DNA from: Arenibacter sp963972175
GTDB taxonomy: Bacteria > Bacteroidota > Bacteroidia > Flavobacteriales > Flavobacteriaceae
Direction of reading: 5' to 3'
DNA: 25,000 nt
Assembly: GCA_963972175.1 (NCBI GenBank)
Contig: CAXAVP010000036.1
Location: 1-25,000 of the forward strand
How positions within the stretch are numbered: position 1 is the stretch's first letter; every line of letters starts with the position of its first letter. The position numbers and the translations under genes are program-made. This document shows positions 7,762-15,357 of the stretch, in pieces. The notes beneath the pieces were generated by a model that saw only the letters and a list, made by a program, of their open reading frames with translations, had not been told where the DNA came from and did not search any database.

Positions 7762-9276
7762 TTATGCTGGCATGTCGGGTAATTTCCATCCATCCCTATA
7801 GGTATGTTTCACCAATTCTTCAGCAAACTCGGCTGCAGAATAGGGTTCTGTATATTCCTTTTGAAATTTTGGACGTCCGTCTTTCATCACAAAATTATCC
7901 CGAATCACTGTTTTTATGGTTTCATCCTGTCCTATATTGGTAAAGCGCATATTCTCTCCATCCCAATTCAGAATTTTATTAAGCCCTTGCAGTCTAACTG
8001 CCAATACTCCCATGACCACCATTTCGGTAAAGGGTCCCGCTTCGGCAAAATCGGATGTACAGGGCTTGCGGCTTTCCGGGTTTTCCTTACAGGCCCTTAC
8101 CCAATCCATTTCATGGGCCCCTTTGCCCCAACTGAGTCCCATCTCTTTTTCTACGCGGCGCTCTGTCTCTTTAACTTTGGGCATTTCTCTACCCAATATT
8201 TCCGGTTCCAGTCCGTAACACCCAGCATGTATAACGCCCTTGGTACCATAGAAGAAGGTACCACCACCGGACTTGTTTGGATTTTTTCCACTGGGCCAGT
8301 TGGCAGGTAGATCTGGTTTTATACCTCCGTCATACCAGTTCACCTCTACTTCAGGTAATTTAATTCTGCCCTTCTTGCCCCGTTCTGGGAAGGTCATTTG
8401 TACGGATTGTGCTGTTGGGGCGCTATCCTTCAAGAGCAGTGAGGAACTTCCTTGAACCTTGGTAGGGTAGCCTAATTTTAGGGCCTCAAAAACGGGGTGT
8501 AGGATATGGCAGGCCATATCTCCCAATGCTCCCGTTCCGTAGTTCCACCATCCGCGCCAGTTCCAAGGGTGGTATACTTGATTGTAAGGTATTAATTCCG
8601 CTGGCCCGGTAAACAGATCCCAATCCAAGGTGTCAGGGACCCAATGTCCTTGTGTAGGGGGATTTACACCCTGTGGCCAAATAGGTCTATCCGTAAAGGA
8701 TTCAACCTTGGTTATTTCTCCTATAGCCCCACTCCAAATTAACTCACAGGTCTTGGCCACTCCCTCTCCAGATGCCCCTTGATTCCCCATTTGGGTAGCC
8801 ACCTTATGTTTCTTTGCCAATTTGGTCAGTAATCGGGATTCATAAACGGAGTGTGTAAGTGGTTTTTGTACATAAACATGTTTTCCGCGCACCATAGCGT
8901 CCGCAGCTACTATGGCATGGGTATGATCGGCAGTAGCCACAACAACCGCATCAAAATCATTTCCCATCTCATCATACATCACCCTAAAGTCCTTGTATTT
9001 TTTTGCCTTGGGAAAATGATCAAAACACCTTTTTGCGTATTTCCAATCTACATCACAGAGTCCGACTATATTTTCACTCTGTAAGTTTTTCAGGTTGCCA
9101 AACCCCATACTCCCTACTCCTACTCCCACAATATTCAATTTATCGCTGGGGGCCTTATGTCCTAATCCCGCTATAACATTACTTGGGAGAATACTGATCC
9201 CGGCAGCTGCCACTCCTGTTTTACCAATAAAGGATCGTCGCGTAATGGATAGGGGTTGGTTTGGTTGCTTTTTCAT
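7762..9276 (-). CDS. Tat-exported Gfo/Idh/MocA family oxidoreductase
   Basis: This 504-residue NAD(P)-dependent oxidoreductase acts on sugars or related polyols. A twin-arginine signal is plain: TRRSFIGK (12-19) followed by GVAAAGISIL, which predicts folded export to the periplasm with bound cofactor. The Rossmann fold has GVGVGSMG (51-58) with Asp75 after the second strand. The family EKP motif is present as QKP (residues 137-139) in HVYVQKPLTHS. The C-terminal substrate half holds TGALGDMACHILHP with the Asp and His expected at the active site. The MGNQGASGEG stretch is common in a Bacteroidota/Planctomycetota subgroup. The exact sugar is unknown. It ends in a strong terminator, so it is monocistronic. 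A second Tat member lies at 23063. Confidence 0.95.
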   Translation of the reverse strand: MKKQPNQPLSITRRSFIGKTGVAAAGISILPSNVIAGLGHKAPSDKLNIVGVGVGSMGFGNLKNLQSENIVGLCDVDWKYAKRCFDHFPKAKKYKDFRVMYDEMGNDFDAVVVATADHTHAIVAADAMVRGKHVYVQKPLTHSVYESRLLTKLAKKHKVATQMGNQGASGEGVAKTCELIWSGAIGEITKVESFTDRPIWPQGVNPPTQGHWVPDTLDWDLFTGPAELIPYNQVYHPWNWRGWWNYGTGALGDMACHILHPVFEALKLGYPTKVQGSSSLLLKDSAPTAQSVQMTFPERGKKGRIKLPEVEVNWYDGGIKPDLPANWPSGKNPNKSGGGTFFYGTKGVIHAGCYGLEPEILGREMPKVKETERRVEKEMGLSWGKGAHEMDWVRACKENPESRKPCTSDFAEAGPFTEMVVMGVLAVRLQGLNKILNWDGENMRFTNIGQDETIKTVIRDNFVMKDGRPKFQKEYTEPYSAAEFAEELVKHTYRDGWKLPDMPA

Positions 9277-9433
9277 TGTTAAAATTGATTTTTATTGTAT
9301 TTCTAAGTACTTCAGTTATTTTTTGTGTTCCCTAAATTCGGAAAAAAAATGGTTTTATAGGTTGAAAGCGAATAATTTATTGTTATAGTAATGTGAATTT
9401 TGCTTAGTTTACACCCCAATATTCCCAATTACG

Positions 9434-9784
9434 ATGCCTAAAGTTCTGTACCGAATATATGTGGTAGAATTATCCAAACGCGTATTTACCGAAAATGCCA
9501 AGTTTAGGGCTGCCAATCCCCAGTTTAATGGAGTACTGCAATGCCTATATGTAGGAATGACCTCAAAGACCCCTAAAGAACGTTTTGAACAGCACAAAAC
9601 TGGATACAGAAATAAGAAAGGCCATAAATTATCGTCCAATATTGTTGAAAAATACGGACTATACCTAAGACCCAGTCTTTATGCACATATTGATCCTGTA
9701 TTGACAAGGGCAGAGGCCATGGAAATAGAGGAAGGCTTAGCCATGGAATTAAGACGGGAGCGCTACGCCGTTTGGTATAATTAA
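9434..9784 (+). CDS. GIY-YIG nuclease-superfamily-like protein
   Basis: This 116-residue cytosolic protein reads as a compact GIY-YIG fold. The first strand is YRIYVVEL (6-13, in place of GIY), the second is CLYVGMT (37-43, in place of YIG), then Arg50 in KERFEQHKTG and acidic residues 97-100 in RAEAMEIEEGLA where the family's metal-binding Glu sits. Helix spacing fits the fold. The 27-residue insertion between the two motif strands is longer than in UvrC or Slx1. Whether it cuts DNA is not known. It lies alone, 156 bp from the divergent oxidoreductase and 53 bp before the deacetylase gene. Confidence 0.72.
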   Translation: MPKVLYRIYVVELSKRVFTENAKFRAANPQFNGVLQCLYVGMTSKTPKERFEQHKTGYRNKKGHKLSSNIVEKYGLYLRPSLYAHIDPVLTRAEAMEIEEGLAMELRRERYAVWYN

Positions 9785-9837
9785 GAAAGTGAGGTTACTT
9801 AATATAATTTCCTAAATTTAACCAAGCCATAATATAT

Positions 9838-10626
9838 ATGATTAAAAACCTCTTTATTATAATTGCCCTTAATCTCTTTTTACACGGTCATGCCCAAATA
9901 CTTAAGAGAAAAATACCCGATAAGCTTGTTGTACTTACCTTTGATGATGCTCCGGCCAGTCATTATGCCACTGTGGCACCATTGTTAAAAGAATATGGTT
10001 TTGGCGCTACTTTTTTTGTCTGTGAATTTCCGCCCAACTTTAAGGACAGTACACTTTATATGAATTGGCGACAGATTAAAGCCCTGGATAAGATGGGTTT
10101 TGAAGTGGCCAATCATACCCACACCCATGCCAATGTTAGCAAACTCACCCAAACAGCATTTAATGCAGAGCTGGAATATATAGAACATAAATGTGACTCC
10201 TTGGGAATAGCCAAACCCATAAACTTTGCGTATCCCGGTTACGGACTTAATGCCAACAGTTTGGAATTTCTTCAAGACAAAGAATATGTTTTTGCGAGAG
10301 CTGGTGGTAGTAGAGCTTATAACCCTTTAGCAGACCATCCCTATCTTATTCCCAGTTGGGCTACCCAAGCAGACAATAAAAATGAGATAATGGCAGCTTT
10401 GAACCAAGCCCAAAAAGGAAATATTGTGGTTCTAACCCTTCATGGTGTTCCTGATATTGAGCATCCATGGGTGACTACCCCTACAGAATTGTTTAGGGAA
10501 TATCTGCAATTCCTGTCCAACAACAAATTTAAAGTGGTTGCATTACGGGATTTAAAAAGCTACATCAATGTAGAAGAGGCCAAGAGAACTATAAAGCCTG
10601 ACTTCAATAAAACACTTACAAATTAA
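9838..10626 (+). CDS. Polysaccharide deacetylase family protein (NodB/CE4)
   Basis: This 262-residue exported carbohydrate de-N/O-acetylase has a signal peptide (MIKNLFIIIALNLFLHGHAQ), so it acts outside the cytoplasm. CE4 motifs are visible: motif 1 is TFDDAP (34-39, Asp36 base and Asp37 metal ligand), motif 2 is HTHTH (93-97, metal ligands His93 and His97), motif 3 is the degenerate AYPGYG (131-136, lacking the usual Arg), and motif 5 is LTLHG with His202. The substrate could be chitin-oligomer, peptidoglycan or another N-acetylated glycan; sequence does not decide. A -7-like TAAATTTA (9813-9820) lies 18 bp before the ATG, suggesting its own promoter. The 3' side opens into a long gene-free interval. 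Confidence 0.92.
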   Translation: MIKNLFIIIALNLFLHGHAQILKRKIPDKLVVLTFDDAPASHYATVAPLLKEYGFGATFFVCEFPPNFKDSTLYMNWRQIKALDKMGFEVANHTHTHANVSKLTQTAFNAELEYIEHKCDSLGIAKPINFAYPGYGLNANSLEFLQDKEYVFARAGGSRAYNPLADHPYLIPSWATQADNKNEIMAALNQAQKGNIVVLTLHGVPDIEHPWVTTPTELFREYLQFLSNNKFKVVALRDLKSYINVEEAKRTIKPDFNKTLTN

Positions 10627-10697
10627 TAGGAATTCGGCACAGAATTTCCGCATGGGTCCACTAAATGAAGTATTGTTTTATAACAACATCTTGACTG

Positions 10698-10799
10698 TAA
10701 GGCTTGTTTGGCCTTAAGCGCGTTAGTGACCGAGGCGGCATCCCCGCAGCAAAGCCAGGGATATAGCCAAGGGCACGACCGACAAAGGAGGGAACGCCC
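10698..10799. repeat. GC-rich structured intergenic element
   Basis: About 100 bp of markedly higher GC starts 71 bp after the deacetylase stop. It begins with a hairpin TAAGGC/GCCTTA (10698-10703 and 10711-10716). Inside it, GCGG/CCGC (10735-10738 and 10744-10747) forms a short hairpin with a 5-nt loop, and GCGTT (10720-10724) can pair with AACGC (10793-10797) to enclose the whole unit. GACCGA occurs twice (10728-10733 and 10777-10782). The GGGATATAGCC core and ACGCCC end recall dispersed intergenic elements I remember from flavobacterial genomes, but only one copy is in this window. It could be a dispersed repeat, an mRNA 3'-end structure or a small RNA. Confidence 0.45.
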
Positions 10800-10986
10800 A
10801 CATAATAGTTTAAAATCCCTCAAAAGATAGTGTATATCTAAAAGGGAGCTTACCGATCTGGGTGCATTGCTCTAACCTCTTTTGGGCCCCATTGAAATAT
10901 AGCATTGGAAATGGCCAACTCCATATTTATACTTGCCAATAGCCCATAGTGTGCCCATAAAGACCTTACTAATTTATGAGTCTTTT

Positions 10987-11049
10987 AATCACAGCCATTG
11001 TGGTTTACCTATACGTATAATCATAGCCATTATGGTTTACCTATACGTA
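10987..11049. repeat. Two-copy 32-bp tandem repeat
   Basis: Copy 1 (10987-11017) and copy 2 (11019-11049) are identical at 29 of 31 positions and are set 32 bp apart. Each contains GGTTTACCTATACGTA. In copy 1 the end is the perfect 10-bp palindrome TATACGTATA, and both carry a CCA-n3-TGG inverted motif. The repeat lies about 175 bp before the MscS start codon. Confidence 0.8.
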
Positions 11050-11222
11050 GACCAACAGGAATTCTATTTACATTCCTTTAGACGTTGTAAAATTATATTA
11101 AATGGAAATGGTACAAGGGATTTTAGTATCTTCCATATAGCGTAATACAATTGCAGTTGTCCTCTCCCTTCTACTATAGGAAATTGATTGTATGAGGTAT
11201 TGGTCGGCACAAATAAAATAAT

Positions 11223-12047
11223 ATGGAGACATTGGGTAAAATATTGGACTTTAAGCTTCTTACTATTGGGGACTATAATATAAAAGTGTATACCCTGGCG
11301 ATAATTCTGTTAATTTTCCTCGTTACTAGGATAATATTGAAACTAATAAAAACCGCCCTTTATCGGCGTTATAAAGGCTTGCACCTGGACAAGGGAAGCA
11401 CCTATGCCCTCTATCAAATCATTAAATACATAATCTGGGTAATTGCCATAGGTTTCATTTTGGAGACAATTGGCATACAAGTTACCCTTTTAATTGCCGG
11501 TTCTGCGGCCCTTTTGGTGGGTGTTGGATTGGGATTACAGCAAACATTTAATGATATTATTTCGGGTATAATCCTTCTTTCTGAAAAGTCCATTAAAATA
11601 AACGACATCTTGGAAATAGATGGAGATATTGTGGAAATACAGGAAATTGGCCTACGGACTTCCAAAGGGCTTAATAGAAGTGATATTGCTATAATAATCC
11701 CCAATTCATTGATCACTACCAACAAGGTAATTAATTGGAGCCATCAGAAGAAAAAGACCCGATTTAGGATAAATGTTGGGGTTGCCTATGGTAGTGATGT
11801 TGATTTGGTGATAAAAATATTGGAGGAAAGTGTTTTGGAACACCCCGATTTTGACGATACTAAAATGATAGAGGGTCGCTTTGTAAACTTCGGTAATTCT
11901 TCTTTGGATTTTGAGGTGTTATTTTTTAGTGAAAATGTCTTTAGGATAGAAAAAGTTAAAAGTGATATCAGAAAAATCATTAACCGCAAGTTCAAGGAAA
12001 ATAAAATTGTAATACCCTTTCCGCAAATGGACTTACATTTTAAATAG
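11223..12047 (+). CDS. Small-conductance mechanosensitive channel (MscS family)
   Basis: This 274-residue inner-membrane channel opens under membrane tension to release solutes after osmotic downshock. It is close in size to E. coli MscS. TM1 is about 22-41 and TM2 about 65-82. The pore-lining TM3 is about 88-120 with the signature VGVGLGLQQTFNDIISG, rich in Gly and Ala. The cytosolic beta-domain follows with INDILEIDG, GLRTSKGLNRSDIAIIIPNS (the conserved IPNS) and VNWSH-like VINWSH. The C-terminal alpha/beta domain ends in PFPQMDLHF, also typical. It is a single gene; a small hairpin overlaps its stop. The function is firm at family level. Confidence 0.95.
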   Translation: METLGKILDFKLLTIGDYNIKVYTLAIILLIFLVTRIILKLIKTALYRRYKGLHLDKGSTYALYQIIKYIIWVIAIGFILETIGIQVTLLIAGSAALLVGVGLGLQQTFNDIISGIILLSEKSIKINDILEIDGDIVEIQEIGLRTSKGLNRSDIAIIIPNSLITTNKVINWSHQKKKTRFRINVGVAYGSDVDLVIKILEESVLEHPDFDDTKMIEGRFVNFGNSSLDFEVLFFSENVFRIEKVKSDIRKIINRKFKENKIVIPFPQMDLHFK

Positions 12048-12069
12048 GGTACTTGTTGCCAATGTACCC
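12047..12069 (+). terminator. Weak hairpin at the MscS stop codon
   Basis: GGGTAC (12047-12052) pairs with GTACCC (12064-12069) over an 11-nt loop, starting at the last base of the stop codon. There is no following T-run, so it may be an mRNA 3' structure and not an intrinsic terminator. Confidence 0.3.
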
Positions 12070-12367
12070 CACTAAAGCCCGTATTTTCGCTAAAAGACAA
12101 TAGGTACAAAAATTCATTTTCATCATTATAATAATCCTCCATGTTACATATGTTGTACGTTTGGTTACATATGGAGCATAAACTTTGTCTTTCCTTCTTT
12201 AATTTAGATAGGACTCAAATTAAGTATGGCCTCTATAATATCTTATAGGTGCATCTTCCCACTTAAAAAAAGGATATAGACCAAAACTTTAAGTATTAGC
12301 GGCCGATGAGCCCTACAAAACTGATCAATTGGTTATAGTAGCTCTCCATTAACAAAACTCTAAGAAA
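12048..12367. other. Intergenic interval, 320 bp, with a direct-repeat operator candidate
   Basis: No gene is seen. The interval holds the hairpin at the MscS stop, paired GTACATATG-like boxes (12143-12173) and AT-rich DNA before the secreted protein gene. A TAAACTTTG at 12179-12187 resembles a -7 box with one extra base of spacing. Confidence 0.55.
12143..12173. promoter_or_regulatory. Direct repeat of GTTACATATG, two helical turns apart
   Basis: GTTACATATG occurs at 12143-12152 and 12164-12173, exactly 21 bp apart. Each contains the palindrome CATATG. The pair is bracketed by CTCCAT (12138-12143) and ATGGAG (12171-12176). Same-face spacing and position about 195 bp before the secreted protein gene fit a transcription-factor site, but no regulator is known. 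Confidence 0.4.
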
Positions 12368-13054
12368 ATGAAAACAAGAACTATGAGTATGATACTATTT
12401 TTTCTAATACTGGGCAGCCCTCTGGCTCTGGCCCAAATAGATCTAATAGATGCCCTGAAACAGACAGCGGAAATGTATAATGAGGAAAATGCCCAAGGAC
12501 AAGAGAGTAACGGAGAGGGATCGGCAGCTTCTAGCGAAGGGCAAAATGCATGGCAGGAGGAATGGGAGAAAATGATGAATGAAAATGGTGATTTATTAAA
12601 TTCATTGGACACCAAATACTTTAAGTGTTTGGCAATGATGGAAATGTATGTACATGGATACTTAAAACTAGTTAACGAACATAAAATGGGCGACCTCAGT
12701 ATGTCTGCATGTGATGCCTATGGTATGCAAACCTTGGCCTTAGCCAGTTCAACGATGATAATGTACTGCCCTGAAGGTATGAAATCCGGAGAACTGAACG
12801 ATAATCAAAGAGCCGATTTGGTAATCGAATATAGTAAAACAATTTTCGAAAAAGATCCCTTGTGGAGTATACATCTGTATTTAGATGGGCAGTACGGACT
12901 ATGGATTAGATCAGCAGATGGTACATTTTCCGGTGACACCCTTGATTATCACAATTATATAGCTTATTTATTGGCTTTTTTCAAGCCGAGTTTTATTATC
13001 CCCCAGACTTTAAAAATTGGCCAAGAAATGGAAGCCTTAGGCTGTAGTGGCTAG
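12368..13054 (+). CDS. Secreted protein of unknown function
   Basis: I do not recognise this 228-residue protein. It starts with a signal peptide (MKTRTMSMILFFLILGSPLALAQ; cleavage is likely after residue 22 or 23). A low-complexity acidic linker rich in E, Q, S, G and N (about 38-60) follows, then a mostly helical domain. The mature part has four cysteines (Cys87, Cys115, Cys134, Cys226), which could form two disulfides in the periplasm or outside. The aromatic-rich segment WSIHLYLDGQYGLWI is distinctive. It is preceded by the GTTACATATG repeat pair and followed by a DUF4174 gene 170 bp downstream, which has its own leader. Coding potential is good: ATG start, signal peptide and balanced composition. 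Confidence 0.78.
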   Translation: MKTRTMSMILFFLILGSPLALAQIDLIDALKQTAEMYNEENAQGQESNGEGSAASSEGQNAWQEEWEKMMNENGDLLNSLDTKYFKCLAMMEMYVHGYLKLVNEHKMGDLSMSACDAYGMQTLALASSTMIMYCPEGMKSGELNDNQRADLVIEYSKTIFEKDPLWSIHLYLDGQYGLWIRSADGTFSGDTLDYHNYIAYLLAFFKPSFIIPQTLKIGQEMEALGCSG

Positions 13055-13172
13055 GTTTTACCAATGCTGGCATAAGTGGGAAAAGATTTAATTGGGAGGA
13101 AGAAGCTACCCATTTAAATAACAGCATAGTATAGTACATTACATATTTTGCCAACCAGTCTCGAATCACCAC

Positions 13173-13194
13173 TTTACATCTTACAAGATGTAAA
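13173..13194. promoter_or_regulatory. Perfect 22-bp palindrome before the DUF4174 gene
   Basis: TTTACATCTT (13173-13182) and AAGATGTAAA (13185-13194) are perfect inverted repeats with a 2-bp centre. The palindrome ends 30 bp before the ATG at 13225. This is the geometry of a dimeric-repressor operator; it could also fold in the mRNA leader and affect translation. Confidence 0.5.
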
Positions 13195-13224
13195 CCCCGA
13201 TGCAATAGATAAATCTAAAAAAAC

Positions 13225-13665
13225 ATGCGACTACTCTTCATTTTAATGGGATGCTTTATGATTAATTATGCTAGTTCACAGGACCTAAAGAAACATCAGT
13301 GGGAAAACCGTGTTATTCTAATCGTATCCCAAAATGAGGACTCCAAGACATATAATCAACAAATTGCCCAGCTATCTAGATTTCCTAAAGAACTCAAGGA
13401 AAGAAAAATACTTGTTTATGAAATTTTACCCGAGAGGTATAGAATAATGAATTACCTGAATAAAGAGAAAAAAGGCAAGTGGATTTCTTCTTCCCTCCTC
13501 TATGGGCAATATGGAAATAAGCAGGAAGTGTTCAAAGTAATCTTAATTGGATTGGATGGCGGTGTAAAACTAAATAGCTCCAATGTGCTTATACCTTCAG
13601 AGTTGTTTGCAACCATAGATTCCATGCCTATGAGGCGGGCGGAAATGGAAAATAAAAGAGACTGA
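13225..13665 (+). CDS. DUF4174 domain-containing secreted protein
   Basis: This 146-residue protein has a short signal peptide (residues 1-19, ending YASSQ) and a single DUF4174 domain. Family hallmarks are HQWENRVILIV (24-34), a stretch of the type QQIAQL...LKERKILVYEI, and the end VILIGLDGGVKL (105-116) followed by IDSMPMRRAEM (131-141). The fold is thioredoxin-like but no CxxC is present, so redox activity is not expected. The biological role of the family is unknown. The perfect palindrome 30 bp upstream suggests specific regulation. Confidence 0.88.
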   Translation: MRLLFILMGCFMINYASSQDLKKHQWENRVILIVSQNEDSKTYNQQIAQLSRFPKELKERKILVYEILPERYRIMNYLNKEKKGKWISSSLLYGQYGNKQEVFKVILIGLDGGVKLNSSNVLIPSELFATIDSMPMRRAEMENKRD

Positions 13666-14045
13666 TCATTGCACTAATACAATTACCATCAAAAAGAAAG
13701 GAAATTAAGGCATAAAAAACTAAAACTATCTGATTAAAAGTGTCTTGAGCAAAAAATAGCCCGCCATTGGTAACGAAAAATTCATTAAATTTATTGGTGA
13801 GTGAGGGAAAATAAATATTCCCCTTTTCATGTAGGCTACCGAACAACCATAAAAACAACCAATGAAAAAACTCTTTCACAAGACCATCCCCCATTTTCTT
13901 AAGCAGAATCCAAATAGAATTACTAGTTGTATTACTTAAAATACCAAGGCTGTAATTATCATAGCATAGGCTATGCGTACATTTTTTATAATCAATAAAG
14001 CGCCCCATAACAACCAACATTTTTGTTTAATTAAAAATAATTAAG
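13666..14045. other. Intergenic interval, 380 bp
   Basis: No well-supported gene is seen. A minus-strand frame with an ATG at 14020 runs 130 codons down to 13628, overlapping the end of the DUF4174 gene; its Phe-rich composition and lack of motifs argue against it, though it fills the gap. A GCATAG-G-CTATGC palindrome lies at 13964-13976, about 70 bp before the cytochrome start. Confidence 0.45.
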
Positions 14046-15002
14046 ATGAAAAGAGCATTAAAAATTATTGGCGTTGGAATAGGAGTTTTAGTACTAATAA
14101 TAGCTATAGGATTAATCTTTATCAGTGCCAGTGATATTCCTTCCTATGAGGTTACAAAAATTGATTTCAAGCTTAACAGTAGTCCGGAATCGGTTGCAAG
14201 AGGTGAGAAATTGGCCCTTATGTTGTGTGCCAATTGTCATTTGAACACTACAACAAATAAACTTAGCGGAAAAAGGATGATGGATGCCCCGCCTGAATTT
14301 GGGGAGATTTATTCCCAGAATATCACCCAGGACGAGACCTATGGTATTGGAAACTGGACCGATGGAGAGTTGGTATATCTCCTTAGAACGGGAATTAAAA
14401 GGGACGGACAATACAGTCCGCCCTATATGGCTAAAATGCCCAATTTAGCCGATAAGGATATCAACGCCATTATCTCCTTTTTAAGGTCGGATAACCCTTT
14501 GGTCACTGCAGACCCCACTGCAGATACGCCCACTAAGCCCTCCTTGCTCACCAAACTACTTTGCAGGGTGGCTTTTAAGCCATTCCCTATGCCCATAGAA
14601 GAGATTCCCTTGCCATCTACGGACAATACGTTGGAATTAGGTAAATACTTGGCACATAACCTGGATTGCTTTTCCTGCCATTCTGCCGATTTTAAGTCCA
14701 ACGACTATCTAAACCCCGAATTGAGTCCTGGATATTTTGCGGGTGGCAACAAGCCTTTGGATTTACAGGGAAGGGTAATGTTAACCCCTAATCTAACACC
14801 TGATAAGGAAACGGGTATAGGAAACTGGACCAAAGAAGAATTTATCAATGCCCTTAAGTATGGGCAAAAAAAGGGAGAAAAAGCCCTTACCTACCCTATG
14901 ATGCCCTATCCGCAATTAACGGATTTGGAGGCTGGAGCCATTTTTGAATACCTGCAAACCATTCCACCCGTAAAAAATAAAGTGGAGCGATCCATATATT
15001 AA
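14046..15002 (+). CDS. Membrane-anchored diheme cytochrome c
   Basis: This 318-residue protein has an uncleaved-looking N-terminal helix (about 6-27) after a Lys/Arg start. The rest faces the periplasm and carries two c-type heme sites: CANCH (61-65) and CFSCH (208-212). Likely axial Met ligands are Met128 or Met131 in PPYMAKMPNL and Met285 or Met286 in TYPMMPYPQL. Each half shows the repeated GIGNWT-(D/K)-(G/E)E and LRTGIKRDGQ or LKYGQKKGEK pattern, so the protein is an internal duplication of one cytochrome domain. Similar diheme proteins pass electrons from periplasmic dehydrogenases to the respiratory chain. No partner dehydrogenase is adjacent. Confidence 0.92.
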   Translation: MKRALKIIGVGIGVLVLIIAIGLIFISASDIPSYEVTKIDFKLNSSPESVARGEKLALMLCANCHLNTTTNKLSGKRMMDAPPEFGEIYSQNITQDETYGIGNWTDGELVYLLRTGIKRDGQYSPPYMAKMPNLADKDINAIISFLRSDNPLVTADPTADTPTKPSLLTKLLCRVAFKPFPMPIEEIPLPSTDNTLELGKYLAHNLDCFSCHSADFKSNDYLNPELSPGYFAGGNKPLDLQGRVMLTPNLTPDKETGIGNWTKEEFINALKYGQKKGEKALTYPMMPYPQLTDLEAGAIFEYLQTIPPVKNKVERSIY

Positions 15003-15357
15003 AATTCCATGAGATGTTAGCTACCCTAACACCTAACAAAAAGTAGCCTCTAATGGCAAAGTGGTTTAAGAAGTTCTCCAGAAGTAGGATGGAATCCACA
15101 TCACCATTGGTCATGAGTAGCTTTTTGAACTCATTTCTTGTACCTAGTATTTTCCAACAATTAATGGGTACATACCAATAGAGTATATCACAATCGTGAC
15201 CCTAGTACTTTACCGCTTTTCTCTCTACTGTGTAACTTTCAATAAGTTTACATCATTCCAGAAAATAACGCCTTTCTACATCTATTAAATAAAAACATCC
15301 GTAGGAAATTGTATTCACAATAGCCCAAGTTGTTGTACCTTACACTAAAGCCATATC
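15003..15357. other. Intergenic interval, 355 bp
   Basis: No gene is seen. It contains a hairpin just after the cytochrome stop (15012-15034). The remainder is AT-rich without a clear TAnnTTTG; a weak TACCTTAC lies about 20 bp before the CIA30 start. Confidence 0.5.
15012..15034 (+). terminator. Hairpin after the cytochrome c gene
   Basis: Bases 15012-15020 pair with 15026-15034 in a 9-bp stem with one mismatch and a 5-nt loop (CTACC). It starts 10 bp after the stop codon. It lacks a T-run on the plus strand, so termination is possible but not proven. Confidence 0.35.

Larger units (their letters stand above)
10627..11222. other. Intergenic interval, 596 bp, with structured and repeated DNA
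   Basis: This is the longest gene-free stretch in the window. It contains a GC-rich element (10698-10799) unlike its AT-rich surroundings and a 32-bp tandem repeat (10987-11049). Short open frames on either strand show no protein-like features. The MscS promoter should lie near its right end, but no clear TAnnTTTG is seen. Confidence 0.6.

Noticed and set aside
7804..8310. 168-codon plus-strand frame
   Set aside because: It lies antisense inside the well-supported Gfo/Idh/MocA gene and has no domain features.
10623..10823. 66-codon minus-strand frame over the GC-rich element
   Set aside because: Its Cys/Leu-rich composition follows from the structured DNA and the frame has no family resemblance.
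10987..11049. Possible minimal CRISPR
   Set aside because: Only two copies separated by 1 bp, with no spacer and no cas genes; this is a tandem duplication.
13628..14020. 130-codon minus-strand frame with ATG
   Set aside because: It overlaps the end of the DUF4174 gene, is Phe-rich, and shows no motif or signal. It is kept only as a remote possibility in the interval note.
14896..15114. 72-codon minus-strand frame at the end of the cytochrome gene
   Set aside because: It is largely antisense to the cytochrome coding region and its hairpin, with no motif.
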